Below are positions 1 through 5,863 of a DNA stretch of 7,183 nucleotides, one piece after another (position 1 is the first letter of the stretch; every line of letters begins with the position of its first letter). Both the position numbers and the translations under genes were made by a program. The stretch lies in the NCBI GenBank assembly GCA_030042815.1, contig JASHYY010000133.1:1-7183 (forward strand), written 5' to 3'. Source of the stretch: Thermoplasmata archaeon (GTDB lineage Archaea; Thermoplasmatota; Thermoplasmata; Lutacidiplasmatales; UBA184). The notes beneath the pieces were generated by a model. That model was not told where the DNA came from. It was given only the letters and a program-made list of their open reading frames with translations, and did no database searches.

Positions 1-132
1 GAGAAGGCGGGAGCGCTCGGAATCATGAGCATCCCGACCTTGCTGTTCTACAAGCAGGGCAAGCTCGTCGACCGGATCGTCGGGGCGTATCCCGAGGAAG
101 TCATCGACGAGCACATCCGCCGCCTGCTCTGA
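1..132 (+). CDS. Thioredoxin, C-terminal fragment (5' end outside window)
   Basis: The first base is in frame, giving 43 residues and a TGA stop at 130-132. The fragment reads GIMSIPTLLFYKQGKLVDRI and then VGAYPEEVIDEHIRRLL. This matches the second half of the thioredoxin fold: the strand after the conserved cis-proline (the IPT motif), a beta hairpin with KxGK, the V-G-A turn, and the C-terminal helix. The redox-active CxxC site would lie upstream of the window and cannot be checked, so catalytic competence is inferred. Thioredoxins reduce disulfides of cytoplasmic proteins. The gene is separated from aRF1 by 101 bases holding two GC-rich hairpins and a new ribosome binding site, so operon membership is unclear. 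A thioredoxin-domain protein with a different role, such as a glutaredoxin-like protein, is less likely given the IPT...G...VG pattern. Confidence 0.88.
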   Translation, partial: EKAGALGIMSIPTLLFYKQGKLVDRIVGAYPEEVIDEHIRRLL

Positions 133-138
133 CTGGCC

Positions 139-173
139 CGCCCGGGGCACGGGCGCCACCGCCCGGGGGCGGT
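139..173 (+). other. Two tandem GC-rich hairpins between thioredoxin and aRF1
   Basis: The first hairpin has arms CGCCCG at 139-144 and CGGGCG at 150-155 with a 5-base loop. The second has arms ACCGCC at 158-163 and GGCGGT at 168-173 with a CGGG loop. Neither is followed by a T-run, so a classical terminator is not shown. They begin seven bases after the thioredoxin stop and could mark its transcript end or stabilise it. In sequence this GC-rich such repeats can also arise by chance. Confidence 0.3.
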
Positions 174-221
174 CGGCGCGCGTCGTCCGAGGAGACCCGA
201 GCCGTTTAGTCCCGCGGGCGT

Positions 222-228
222 AGGAGGT
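222..228 (+). promoter_or_regulatory. Shine-Dalgarno site of the release factor gene
   Basis: AGGAGGT lies five bases before the ATG at 234. It is a full-strength match to the anti-Shine-Dalgarno sequence and fixes the aRF1 start. A TTTAG stretch at 205-209 is TATA-like, but a start of transcription about 25 bases after it would remove this site. The true promoter is therefore probably further upstream. Confidence 0.8.
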
Positions 229-233
229 GCGCG

Positions 234-1523
234 ATGAGCGCGGCCCCCGCCGAGCAGCAACTGGCGCGGTACACCTTCCAGCGCAAGCTGGACGAGATCG
301 CCGCGTGCAAGGGCCGGGCGACCGAGCTGATCTCGCTCTACGTTTCGCCGACCAAGCAGGTCTCCGATGTCATGTCGTACCTGCGCAACGAGTACGCCCA
401 GAGCTCCAACATCAAGAGCCGGACGACCCGGAAGAACGTGATGTGGGCGATCGAGTCGCTCATGGGCCGGGTCCGGCAGTTCAAGGAGCCTCCCGCGAAC
501 GGCGTCGCCTTCTTCGTCGGGAACCGCGCCGTCGGCGCCGACAAGTCGGAGCCCGTGACGTTCATCGTCGAGCCGCCCGAGCCGCTCAACACCTACCTCT
601 ATCGGTGCGACTCGTCGTTCTTCCTCGACCCGCTGCTCGCGATGGTCCACGAGCCGGACACCTGGGGCCTGGTCGTGATGGACCGCGCGGAGGCGACGCT
701 CGGGCTCCTGCGCGGAAAGCGCATCGACGTGCTCCGCAACAAGCAGTCGCTCGTCCCGAGCAAGCACGGTCGCGGCGGGCAGTCGGCCCACCGGTTCGAG
801 CGAATGATCGAGCACGCCGCCCACGAGTTCTTCGTGAAGATCGGCGAGATGTCGACCGAGCTGTTCCTTCCCCGCAAGGACGTCCTGAAGGGGATCCTGC
901 TCGGCGGGCCCGGGGCCACGAAGGAGTACTTCTACAAGGAAGGCTACCTCCACTACGAGCTCCAGCAGAAGGTCGTCCAGCCGCTCTTCGACACCGGCTA
1001 CACGGACGAGTACGGCCTGAAGGAGCTCGTGGAGAAGGCCACGCAGACGCTCCACGGGCTCGAGATCACGGAGGAGAAGAAGGTCGTCCAGCGGCTGCTG
1101 AACGAGATCCGCAAGGCGGAAGCCGGTCTCGCCGCGTACGGCCCCCGCGACGTGAACCACGCCCTTGAGATCGGCGCGGTCGCGACGCTGCTGATCTCCG
1201 AGGGACTCCGGCAGCAGCGAGTGACGTTCCGCTGCACCTCCTGCGGCCACGAGTTCGTCCGTACGCTCCCGGACGCCGAGGTGGACGCGGTCCTCGACGG
1301 GCCGTGCCCGAACTGCCGGCAGCGGAGCCTGACCGAGTCGACCAACGAGGACTACGTCGAGAGCCTCTTCCGCCGGGCGGCAGAGTCGGGCGCCGAGGCG
1401 CGGCTCATCTCCACGGAGAGCGAGGAAGGCGAGATGCTCCAGAAGGCGTTCGGCGGGATCGCGGCGCTGCTCCGCTACCCGGTCGTCTCGCCATCGGCCG
1501 GCCGTCCCCGGGCGAGCCCGTAA
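234..1523 (+). CDS. prf1: Peptide chain release factor aRF1
   Basis: This 429-residue protein is the archaeal class I translation termination factor. It recognises all three stop codons in the ribosomal A site and triggers peptidyl-tRNA hydrolysis. All family hallmarks are present. Domain 1 carries the stop-codon-reading NIKS at residues 59-62 and YxCxxxF at 123-129 (YRCDSSF). Domain 2 carries the catalytic GGQ at 181-183 within KHGRGGQSAHRFERM. Domain 3 carries a minidomain with two CxxC pairs at 334/337 and 358/361, probably binding zinc. Length agrees with archaeal aRF1 (about 400-430 residues). The ATG at 234 is supported by a strong Shine-Dalgarno site. The tail after residue 415 (SPSAGRPRASP) is short and low-complexity. 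The gene converges on the surface-protein gene 50 bases downstream. Nothing looks truncated or degenerate. Confidence 0.97.
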   Translation: MSAAPAEQQLARYTFQRKLDEIAACKGRATELISLYVSPTKQVSDVMSYLRNEYAQSSNIKSRTTRKNVMWAIESLMGRVRQFKEPPANGVAFFVGNRAVGADKSEPVTFIVEPPEPLNTYLYRCDSSFFLDPLLAMVHEPDTWGLVVMDRAEATLGLLRGKRIDVLRNKQSLVPSKHGRGGQSAHRFERMIEHAAHEFFVKIGEMSTELFLPRKDVLKGILLGGPGATKEYFYKEGYLHYELQQKVVQPLFDTGYTDEYGLKELVEKATQTLHGLEITEEKKVVQRLLNEIRKAEAGLAAYGPRDVNHALEIGAVATLLISEGLRQQRVTFRCTSCGHEFVRTLPDAEVDAVLDGPCPNCRQRSLTESTNEDYVESLFRRAAESGAEARLISTESEEGEMLQKAFGGIAALLRYPVVSPSAGRPRASP

Positions 1524-1525
1524 AC

Positions 1526-1570
1526 GGACCGCGGCCCGGTCCTCCCGGCGCGAGCATCGGGGGCGCCGGG
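1526..1570. terminator. Convergent spacer with two GC-rich hairpins (possible bidirectional terminator)
   Basis: The 50 bases between the two converging stop codons hold two perfect inverted repeats. One is GGACCG at 1526-1531 with CGGTCC at 1537-1542 (5-base loop). The other is CCCGGCGC at 1544-1551 with GCGCCGGG at 1563-1570 (11-base loop). Their position between convergent genes fits a role in transcript ends on both strands. No T-run follows on either strand, so this is inference from structure and position. Confidence 0.4.
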
Positions 1571-1573
1571 TCG

Positions 1574-3040
1574 CTACCAGAGATGGTCGAGCGGGTCGTC
1601 CTCGGCAGGCGGGGCCGCGGGGCCCTCGGGAGCGCGCGCTCCCGGCCGGGCCCCGGCCGCGCCGGGCGGGTAGAGCGTGGAGTTGGGATAGACGGGCGGC
1701 GGGACGCGTCGGCGTTCCGCGACCAGGACGATCGCGAGGACGGCAACGACGACCACCACGACGCCGACCACGACGACATCACGGACGAGGTTCCCGAGCA
1801 CCGGGGTGCTCGCGGGAGCGGCCGGGCAGCCGACGCCGGTGGTCAGGCACTGCTGGTTCGTGGCCGCCTCGCCGGTCGTCTGCGGCACCCCCTGTAGGGT
1901 CTCGCTCGCGATCGGGTCGGTCGCCGTCGCGACCGCCGGGGCGAGGCCCGAGGCAGTCGAGCCGAGCTCCGTCGCTCCGGGGTTCGTCGCGCCCGCCGTG
2001 TAGAGCCAGCTCGAGGCCCCGATGGCGAGGCCCGCCGCGGACGGCGCCGCGTCGAGATAGTTCATGGTGACGGTGGTCGAGCCGTTCTGCTCGGCGGTCC
2101 ACGGGTTGGAACCGCCGCTGAACAGGTCGACCTGGGACGGGATCAGAATGAAACCCTCCCGCACCGAGAACGGACCCGAGACGACGATCCGGACGGCAGG
2201 GAACGACATCCCGTTGAACCGGACCGAGTTGCTCGGGTTGAACGACCCGGTGACGTTGACGGTCCCGGAAGGCGAGACCGTGAACTGTCCGGAGTTCGGA
2301 CCGATCGTGCGGTTGACGAGGGGCCCGATCGCGCGATAGTAGTAGGAGTAGGAGGCGACCCCGGAGGCGTTGAACGCCGCGGAGGAGGTCCAGTTCTGGG
2401 CGCTCGCCAGATCGAGCGGAAGGAGGCCGAGGGGCGACGCGAACGACACGTTCGCCTCGCTCGACACCGCGGCGCTCAGGTACTTCGAACGGTCGACCAG
2501 GTGCGTCCCGAGAAGGTTCGGGAGCGCGGACTCCGCGCGCTCCGTGACGTTCGCCTCGAGGGTCGAGCTCGAGTTGAGCAGGGCGATCGCGACCACGGGC
2601 TGACCGTTCTCAAGGACCGTACCTTGGGTGGTGAAGTTCGCGAACGAATTCGTGACTTCCCAGGCGTGGTAGCTCAGGTTCGCGTACTCCGTCGGGGCGG
2701 AGCAGGAAGGGGAACAGAATTCGACCGAGAAGAGGACGCCCATCGTTCGCTCCACGGAGAGCTCGAAGTTGGGGTCGGTCGACGTCGGCACCGACACCTC
2801 GGTCACGTTCACCTGGTAGCCCACGGTGGAGGTTCCTTGGTAGACCCAGCCGCTGGCGGCGATCAGCGGTCCGACCGAGATCGTGCGCACCGCCCCGTAG
2901 AGCGCGTTCGCCGGCGACGAGCCGCTCGAGGACGGAGCGGGGGCCGCGACGGCGGCGCCGATCCCGCCCAGGACCAATACCATGAAGACCGCGAAGGCTA
3001 CAGTGAGGGCTGCCGTGAGCTGCCGCGCGTTCGTCCGCAT
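1574..3040 (-). CDS. Secreted, sequon-rich single-pass surface protein of unknown function
   Basis: I do not recognise a family for this 488-residue protein. It starts MRTNARQ and has a Sec-type signal: a short basic N-region, a hydrophobic core at about residues 9-32 and an AxA-like site near 30-33. The ectodomain (about 34-415) is rich in Ser, Thr, Val and Asn, looks beta-rich, and carries 11 N-x-S/T sequons (for example NVT at 78 and 262, NFT at 135, NRT at 243). It has two cysteine pairs (109/113 and 398/405). A very hydrophobic, valine-rich membrane helix spans 421-440. AERRR follows as a stop-transfer, then a Pro/Ala-rich cytoplasmic tail of about 45 residues. This is a type I topology expected on the archaeal cell surface. 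The open frame continues 197 codons upstream, but the start at 3038-3040 is chosen because the signal peptide begins there and a TATA-like element lies at a suitable distance. A weak GGGAG lies upstream of the ATG. It could be an adhesin or an S-layer-associated protein. Confidence 0.8.
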   Translation of the reverse strand: MRTNARQLTAALTVAFAVFMVLVLGGIGAAVAAPAPSSSGSSPANALYGAVRTISVGPLIAASGWVYQGTSTVGYQVNVTEVSVPTSTDPNFELSVERTMGVLFSVEFCSPSCSAPTEYANLSYHAWEVTNSFANFTTQGTVLENGQPVVAIALLNSSSTLEANVTERAESALPNLLGTHLVDRSKYLSAAVSSEANVSFASPLGLLPLDLASAQNWTSSAAFNASGVASYSYYYRAIGPLVNRTIGPNSGQFTVSPSGTVNVTGSFNPSNSVRFNGMSFPAVRIVVSGPFSVREGFILIPSQVDLFSGGSNPWTAEQNGSTTVTMNYLDAAPSAAGLAIGASSWLYTAGATNPGATELGSTASGLAPAVATATDPIASETLQGVPQTTGEAATNQQCLTTGVGCPAAPASTPVLGNLVRDVVVVGVVVVVVAVLAIVLVAERRRVPPPVYPNSTLYPPGAAGARPGARAPEGPAAPPAEDDPLDHLW

Positions 3041-3074
3041 CGTCCGTCGTGCTCCCGAGGAGGGATCCTCGTCC

Positions 3075-3087
3075 TTCTCGATGAGAA
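3075..3087. promoter_or_regulatory. Inverted repeat, candidate operator
   Basis: TTCTC at 3075-3079 and GAGAA at 3083-3087 flank GAT, a perfect 5-bp dyad with a 3-base centre. It lies between the proposed TATA element (centre 3098) and the expected transcription start (near 3072) of the surface-protein gene. Archaeal repressors commonly bind at that position. The divergently transcribed helix-turn-helix gene is an obvious candidate for its ligand, but this is inference from location. Confidence 0.35.
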
Positions 3088-3090
3088 ACC

Positions 3091-3105
3091 TCGCTCTTAA
3101 GGCGA
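3091..3105. promoter_or_regulatory. Shared divergent promoter element around TTAA
   Basis: CTTAAG at 3096-3101 sits inside the inverted repeat TCGC (3091-3094) and GCGA (3102-3105). It is the best TATA-like element between the divergent surface-protein and regulator genes. Read leftward, transcription would start near 3072, about 30 bases before the surface-protein ATG. Read rightward, it would start near 3124, about 50 bases before the regulator start. The element is assigned by position and AT content in a GC-rich background and is not an exact TATA consensus. Confidence 0.4.
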
Positions 3106-3156
3106 AGTTCCGCTCGGTCCGGCGGGCGTTGGACGCCGTGCTACGGTGTCGCAACC

Positions 3157-3163
3157 AGGGGGT
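3157..3163 (+). promoter_or_regulatory. Purine-rich ribosome binding site deciding the regulator start
   Basis: AGGGGGT at 3157-3163 lies nine bases before the GTG at 3173. The other in-frame GTG at 3146 has no such site in front of it. This favours 3173 as the true start. Confidence 0.5.
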
Positions 3164-3172
3164 AATCGCCCG

Positions 3173-4237
3173 GTGCGGGCACTGACCGAGTCCGAGGCCC
3201 GCGTCATCGCGGTGCTGCTCGCGGCGCGCCCGGACCGGGAGCGGGACCGCCTGCATCAGATCGGGGTCCCCCGCTCGACGTACCACGCCGTGCGGAAGCG
3301 GGCGTACGACGAGGGGTGGCTGCGAGACCGGTACATCCCGCACCCCGTGCCGCTCGGCCGGCCGTACGTGACGGTATGGGTCGCCCGACCGTTCGCGGAC
3401 CGGGTGGAGGAGTTCGTCTCGACGGTGGCGGCCGACCCCGGCGACGTCCTGCTCTGGACCGGGACCCAGATCGCCGTCGCGGTCTTCTTCCACGCCAAGC
3501 CGACCGACGCGCGCCGCCTGGGGGAGAAGGTCGTCGCCTCCCGGCTCGCCGCCGCGCCGCTCGTGGTCACCGCCCGCGTAGACAGCCCGACCGTCCCGGT
3601 CTACTTCGACTTCGAGGGCCTCTGGTGCCACCTGGCCGGGCTCGAAGGCACTCTAGCCTATCCGCACGGACTCGGCGGCAGCGGAGAGCCGGATCCCGAG
3701 GACGGGGCCCCGGGGGTGACTCCGCACCAGACCTGGGCGATCGGAGAGCTCCTCCGCCGGCCGTTCGTCGCCCAGGAGCAGGGCCGCGGGGGCCATCTGG
3801 TCGGGCCGTTCGGTCTTCCGTTCTCGCAGCGGAAGCTGTTGATGCGGGGCTGGGTGACGCATCGTACCCTGCTCGACCCCGCCCGCCTGCCCCCGTTCCA
3901 AGGAAAATCGGCCGACCAGATCGTCTTCGTCTCGGGCACGCCGCGGGCGGGAGCACGGCCGGAGGTGCTCTTCGCGACGCTGACCCGGGAGTCCCGGGTG
4001 TTTCCGTTCCTCTTCGCCGTGGACGCGGACCGCTGGCTCCTCGGCGCCCTGGGCGGTTCCAACCCCGCGAGCCCGGAGGCCCGGGGGGGCCGCCGGCCCG
4101 TGTTGCCCACCGTGCGGGAATACCTCGAGGGGATCGAGATCGCCCAAGAAGCGGCTTCGGGGTTCGTTTCCCCGGTGGACCACCGCTACGACCGCCTGGT
4201 CGCCGCGACCACGACTGCCCGCTCGGCGAAGTCCTGA
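3173..4237 (+). CDS. Putative transcriptional regulator with duplicated winged-helix and alpha/beta units
   Basis: This protein has 354 residues from GTG at 3173, or 363 from the in-frame GTG at 3146. Residues 4-55 look like a winged helix: TESEARVIAVLLAA, then RLHQIGVPRSTYHAVRKRA as the HTH core, then EGWLRDRYIPHP as the wing. Residues 64-122 follow with a strand-helix-strand-helix pattern (PYVTVWVA, ADRVEEFVSTVA, TQIAVAVFF, DARRLGEKVVA), like the ligand-sensing half of Lrp/AsnC-type regulators. The arrangement appears again: residues 187-236 end in GWVTHRTLLDP, which resembles the first wing, and 248-295 form another alpha/beta stretch. I infer a tandem duplication and a DNA-binding role; no exact family is recognised. 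The gene is divergent from the surface-protein gene and lies 25 bases before a tRNA. An autoregulator or a regulator of its neighbour is the simplest guess. Confidence 0.7.
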   Translation: MRALTESEARVIAVLLAARPDRERDRLHQIGVPRSTYHAVRKRAYDEGWLRDRYIPHPVPLGRPYVTVWVARPFADRVEEFVSTVAADPGDVLLWTGTQIAVAVFFHAKPTDARRLGEKVVASRLAAAPLVVTARVDSPTVPVYFDFEGLWCHLAGLEGTLAYPHGLGGSGEPDPEDGAPGVTPHQTWAIGELLRRPFVAQEQGRGGHLVGPFGLPFSQRKLLMRGWVTHRTLLDPARLPPFQGKSADQIVFVSGTPRAGARPEVLFATLTRESRVFPFLFAVDADRWLLGALGGSNPASPEARGGRRPVLPTVREYLEGIEIAQEAASGFVSPVDHRYDRLVAATTTARSAKS

Positions 4238-4243
4238 TATCTC
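4234..4243 (+). promoter_or_regulatory. TATA-like element for tRNA-Arg
   Basis: CTGATATCTC is centred about 25 bases upstream of the mature tRNA 5' end, the usual TATA-to-start distance in archaea. It overlaps the TGA stop codon (4235-4237) of the preceding regulator gene. Surrounding sequence is GC-rich, which makes the AT-rich stretch stand out. Confidence 0.45.
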
Positions 4244-4262
4244 CGGGAAGCCGAATCGGGAA

Positions 4263-4337
4263 GGGCGCGTAGCCTAGTCTGGATAGGGCACCGGGTTCCT
4301 AACCCGGCGGTCGAGGGTTCAAATCCCTCCGCGCCCG
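4263..4337 (+). tRNA. tRNA-Arg (anticodon CCT)
   Basis: A complete cloverleaf folds by hand. The acceptor stem is GGGCGCG (4263-4269) with CGCGCCC (4330-4336), seven Watson-Crick pairs. The D arm begins GCCT at 4272 and closes with GGGC at 4286-4289. The anticodon stem is CCGGG (4291-4295) with CCCGG (4303-4307). The anticodon loop TTCCTAA (4296-4302) puts CCT at 4298-4300, reading the AGG arginine codon. The variable loop has five bases, and the T arm is GAGGG, TTCAAAT, CCCTC (4313-4329). The discriminator base is G at 4337. CCA is not encoded, as is common in archaea, and no intron is visible. Genes downstream of it look accessory, so this tRNA may mark an integration site. Confidence 0.96.
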
Positions 4338-4492
4338 CTCCGTCAGGCGCCGGCCCCTCCAAACGTCGAATCGCCCCCGGAGCCGTTCGACCCGATCGTC
4401 GACCCGCCGTTCGTGGATCTCGCCCTCCGGCTCGCGGAACGCTCGCGGCTCTCTCTCCCCTCCGCCGACCGCGAAGCTGAGCCAACCCCTTC

Positions 4493-4523
4493 GGTCCCCG
4501 GGCAACCGGGGACCTCTTCTTTC
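4493..4523 (+). terminator. Strong hairpin with GCAA tetraloop and T-rich tail
   Basis: The arms GGTCCCCGG at 4493-4501 and CCGGGGACC at 4506-4514 pair over nine uninterrupted base pairs. They close a GCAA loop of the stable GNRA class. TCTTCTTTC follows at 4515-4523. A GC-rich stem and U-rich tail form a textbook intrinsic terminator on the plus strand; on the minus strand the following bases are G-rich, so it is directional. It lies 155 bases after the tRNA and about 100 bases before the next start. Confidence 0.6.
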
Positions 4524-4604
4524 GATCGGTGCGGCTGCGCTGCCCACCGCCGGTCTCATGGCACCAGGCTCGGGCCCCTCCCGCACGACGCGCGCGCCGC
4601 CCGC

Positions 4605-4610
4605 GAGGAG
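4605..4610 (+). promoter_or_regulatory. Shine-Dalgarno site before ATG 4619
   Basis: GAGGAG lies eight bases before ATG at 4619-4621. The GTG candidates at 4728 and 4734 have no such site. This suggests translation starts at 4619 and that the downstream frame is reached by a frameshift or by a sequence error. Confidence 0.45.
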
Positions 4611-4618
4611 CCTCTCGC

Positions 4619-5261
4619 ATGACCGGAGAGGGGTACCCACCGTCAGAGTCCAACCCTGCCCCGGACCCACGACCCCTCCCCAACCCCCCGTACTCCCCCC
4701 GGTTTCCCCCCGGAAACCCCAGTCTCGGTGCGGGTGCAAGCGTACCCCGCGGACCTTCGTGCCCTCCGTGCCTACATTCGAAGGCTTGAGCGGGGCGGCC
4801 TCGTCGGGTCCCGGGGCACCTACGAGAGCGGCCGGCGCATCGGCGGCCGGCCCCCTGTCGCCGCGGAGGCCTTGCGGCTGCTCCTGCGCAACGCAGGCGT
4901 CATTTCCCCGCCCCCGCGCGCGTCGCGAGTCCAGGAGCGGGCCCGGCGGGTCGACGAGGCGGCCCGGGTGGGCTTCGGGAGGCTGTATCGGCGCGTTGGG
5001 GAGACACGAATCCTCGCGTACCCGCGGATCGAGCCCACCGTCGCCGCGGTCTCCGGGGCCGACCGCCCGATTCGCAGGTGGCAGGCGACCGCTCACTTCT
5101 GCGAAGCCCGGATCCTCGCACCCTACCAGGTCTCCGGGGACCCGCCCCGGCCCCGGCTCTTCGGGGCCGCAGTGCCGGGCCTCGTTCCCGAGCTCTACTT
5201 TGGCTGGGGGCCAGCAACCTGGCAGACGACGCTGGACGCATCCGCTGGGGGCGACGAATGA
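4619..5261 (+). CDS. Orphan protein; probable frameshift in C-run (intact frame 4728-5261)
   Basis: I recognise no family. The uninterrupted frame from GTG 4728 gives 177 residues. It is Arg-rich in the first half (RALRAYIRRLERGG, then SRVQERARRVDEAAR at about 66-80), suggesting helices that might bind nucleic acid. The second half has the motif-like stretches RILAYPRIEP and LYFGWGPATWQTTL. GTG 4728 has no ribosome binding site. ATG 4619 does, and its frame encodes a Pro-rich lead (MTGEGYPPSESNPAPDP) that enters the C-run region 4673-4720. Removing one base there joins it to the 4728 frame as a product of about 213 residues reading SPRFPPETPVSVRV. Homopolymer error, mutation or programmed slippage could explain this; leaderless translation from 4728 is the alternative. 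The stop overlaps the next gene's ATG (ATGA at 5258-5261), so the two are probably translationally coupled. Confidence 0.5.
4673..4720. repeat. C-runs phased at exactly 11 nt (G-runs on minus strand)
   Basis: C-runs begin at 4673, 4684, 4695, 4706 and 4717, each exactly 11 bases after the last. The 5-base spacers are GTACT, GGTTT and GGAAA after the three 6-base runs; the first unit is CCCCTCCCCAA. The minus strand therefore carries at least five G-runs of four or more with short loops, which meets the usual pattern for a G-quadruplex. The plus strand could form an i-motif or slip during replication. It overlaps the possible frameshift site of the gene at 4619-5261. Confidence 0.75.
4701..4718 (+). 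other. Perfect 7-bp hairpin within the C-run region
   Basis: GGTTTCC at 4701-4707 and GGAAACC at 4712-4718 pair perfectly around a CCCC loop, ten bases upstream of GTG 4728. It could hide or expose the start region, act as a stimulatory element for slippage, or compete with a quadruplex on the other strand. Confidence 0.5.
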
Positions 5262-5857
5262 GCGGCGGAACGCCCGCCGTCCGCTGGCAGCTGATCGCGG
5301 AGTACCGGTCAGCCCACCCGGTCTCGCCCCTCGAGCGCCGAACGCAGCTGCTCGAGAGGATCCTCCGGGGCCACGCCGAAGGGCAGGACTGGGTGCCCTA
5401 CCGAAGTCTCCAGTGGCTCGCCCAGGTTCTAGGGGTGTGCGGAGGCACTCAAGTCGGGTACGACTCGTGGTACGAAATCCTCCCGAACGGTCCGGTGCCC
5501 TGCTTCAGCGTCTCGGCAGGCGATTCGATGACTGCGGACAGTGACTATCCTTTGGGGGAGTACTACGAGGGGCTAATCGACTGGACAAACGATAACTTCT
5601 GTGACGCGACGGACAGTCAACTCCCGGCTCCGCAATATCAGGAGTTGATGACCGAAAATCCGTGCTGCTACGACGGTTCTCCCTACGCGACTCCTAGCTT
5701 CCCGGAATTCACCTTCTCGGGCGAGTTGTTGACATCGGGAGGATCCGACTTGAACACTTGGAGCCCGGACCGTTGGCTTCAAGCTCTCAGTGTTCAGATT
5801 GACAACATTGAGTATCCGTGTGATGACGTTAGCTGTTTTTCTGTGTCATTTAGCTAG
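5258..5857 (+). CDS. Orphan Cys-containing protein, coupled to the preceding gene
   Basis: This protein has 199 residues and no recognised family. ATG 5258 overlaps the previous stop, the classic arrangement for translational coupling, so both products probably act together. Residues 1-60 are basic and helical (SPLERRTQLLERILRGHAEG) and are encoded in GC-rich DNA. From about residue 75 the protein becomes acidic, polar and rich in Tyr, Asp and Ser, with cysteines at 61, 82, 115, 136, 137, 188 and 193. There the GC content drops: block 5521-5640 is 53% and 5821-5880 is 37%. No signal peptide or membrane helix is visible. The change in composition within one frame suggests a chimera formed at a recombination edge, or a fast-evolving C-terminal domain. 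The cysteines could bind metal, but their spacing matches no finger I know. Confidence 0.6.
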   Translation: MSGGTPAVRWQLIAEYRSAHPVSPLERRTQLLERILRGHAEGQDWVPYRSLQWLAQVLGVCGGTQVGYDSWYEILPNGPVPCFSVSAGDSMTADSDYPLGEYYEGLIDWTNDNFCDATDSQLPAPQYQELMTENPCCYDGSPYATPSFPEFTFSGELLTSGGSDLNTWSPDRWLQALSVQIDNIEYPCDDVSCFSVSFS

Positions 5858-5863
5858 CAACAT

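Larger units (their letters stand above)
4338..4618 (+). other. 281-base region without a convincing gene
   Basis: Between the tRNA and the next plausible start I see no gene with a supported start codon. One plus-strand frame stays open from the tRNA end to a TGA at 4620-4622. It includes protein-like stretches (FDPIVDPPFVDLALRLAERS at about 4392-4451) but has no good start and runs through a terminator hairpin. It could be a decayed remnant or chance openness at high GC. I looked for signal recognition particle RNA and RNase P RNA signatures on both strands and found none. The terminator at 4493-4523 suggests an RNA ends here, either a longer tRNA precursor or a small RNA. Confidence 0.5.

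Noticed and set aside
48..1250. 400-codon minus-strand open frame
   Set aside because: It lies antisense to aRF1, whose motifs are unmistakable, and its Leu/Arg/Val/Glu-rich composition is typical of the shadow frame in GC-rich DNA.
3041..3631. N-terminal extension of the surface protein by 197 codons
   Set aside because: It overlaps the regulator gene antisense, looks like shadow sequence, and would bury the signal peptide in the middle of the protein.
4313..4337. Second copy of the tRNA 3' end as an attachment site
   Set aside because: No repeat of this segment was found elsewhere in the window, so an attachment pair cannot be claimed.
4338..4618. Signal recognition particle RNA or RNase P RNA
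   Set aside because: Neither the conserved helix-8 loop sequences nor the RNase P core motifs are visible on either strand.
4186..4683. Minus-strand frame containing GAEGFEPSTAGLGTRC
   Set aside because: This is the familiar false protein made by translating the antisense of a tRNA gene.
4673..4720. CRISPR array
   Set aside because: The period is only 11 bases with 5-base spacers, far too short for repeats and spacers.
4299..5096. Minus-strand frame ending in RRDLNPRPPG
   Set aside because: It is the second typical tRNA-antisense artefact, continuing as shadow of the orphan gene on the plus strand.
4558..5544. 328-codon plus-strand frame
   Set aside because: It is Ser/Arg/Pro/Gly-rich with no domain-like stretches and overlaps two better-supported genes; the ATGA coupling supports those instead.
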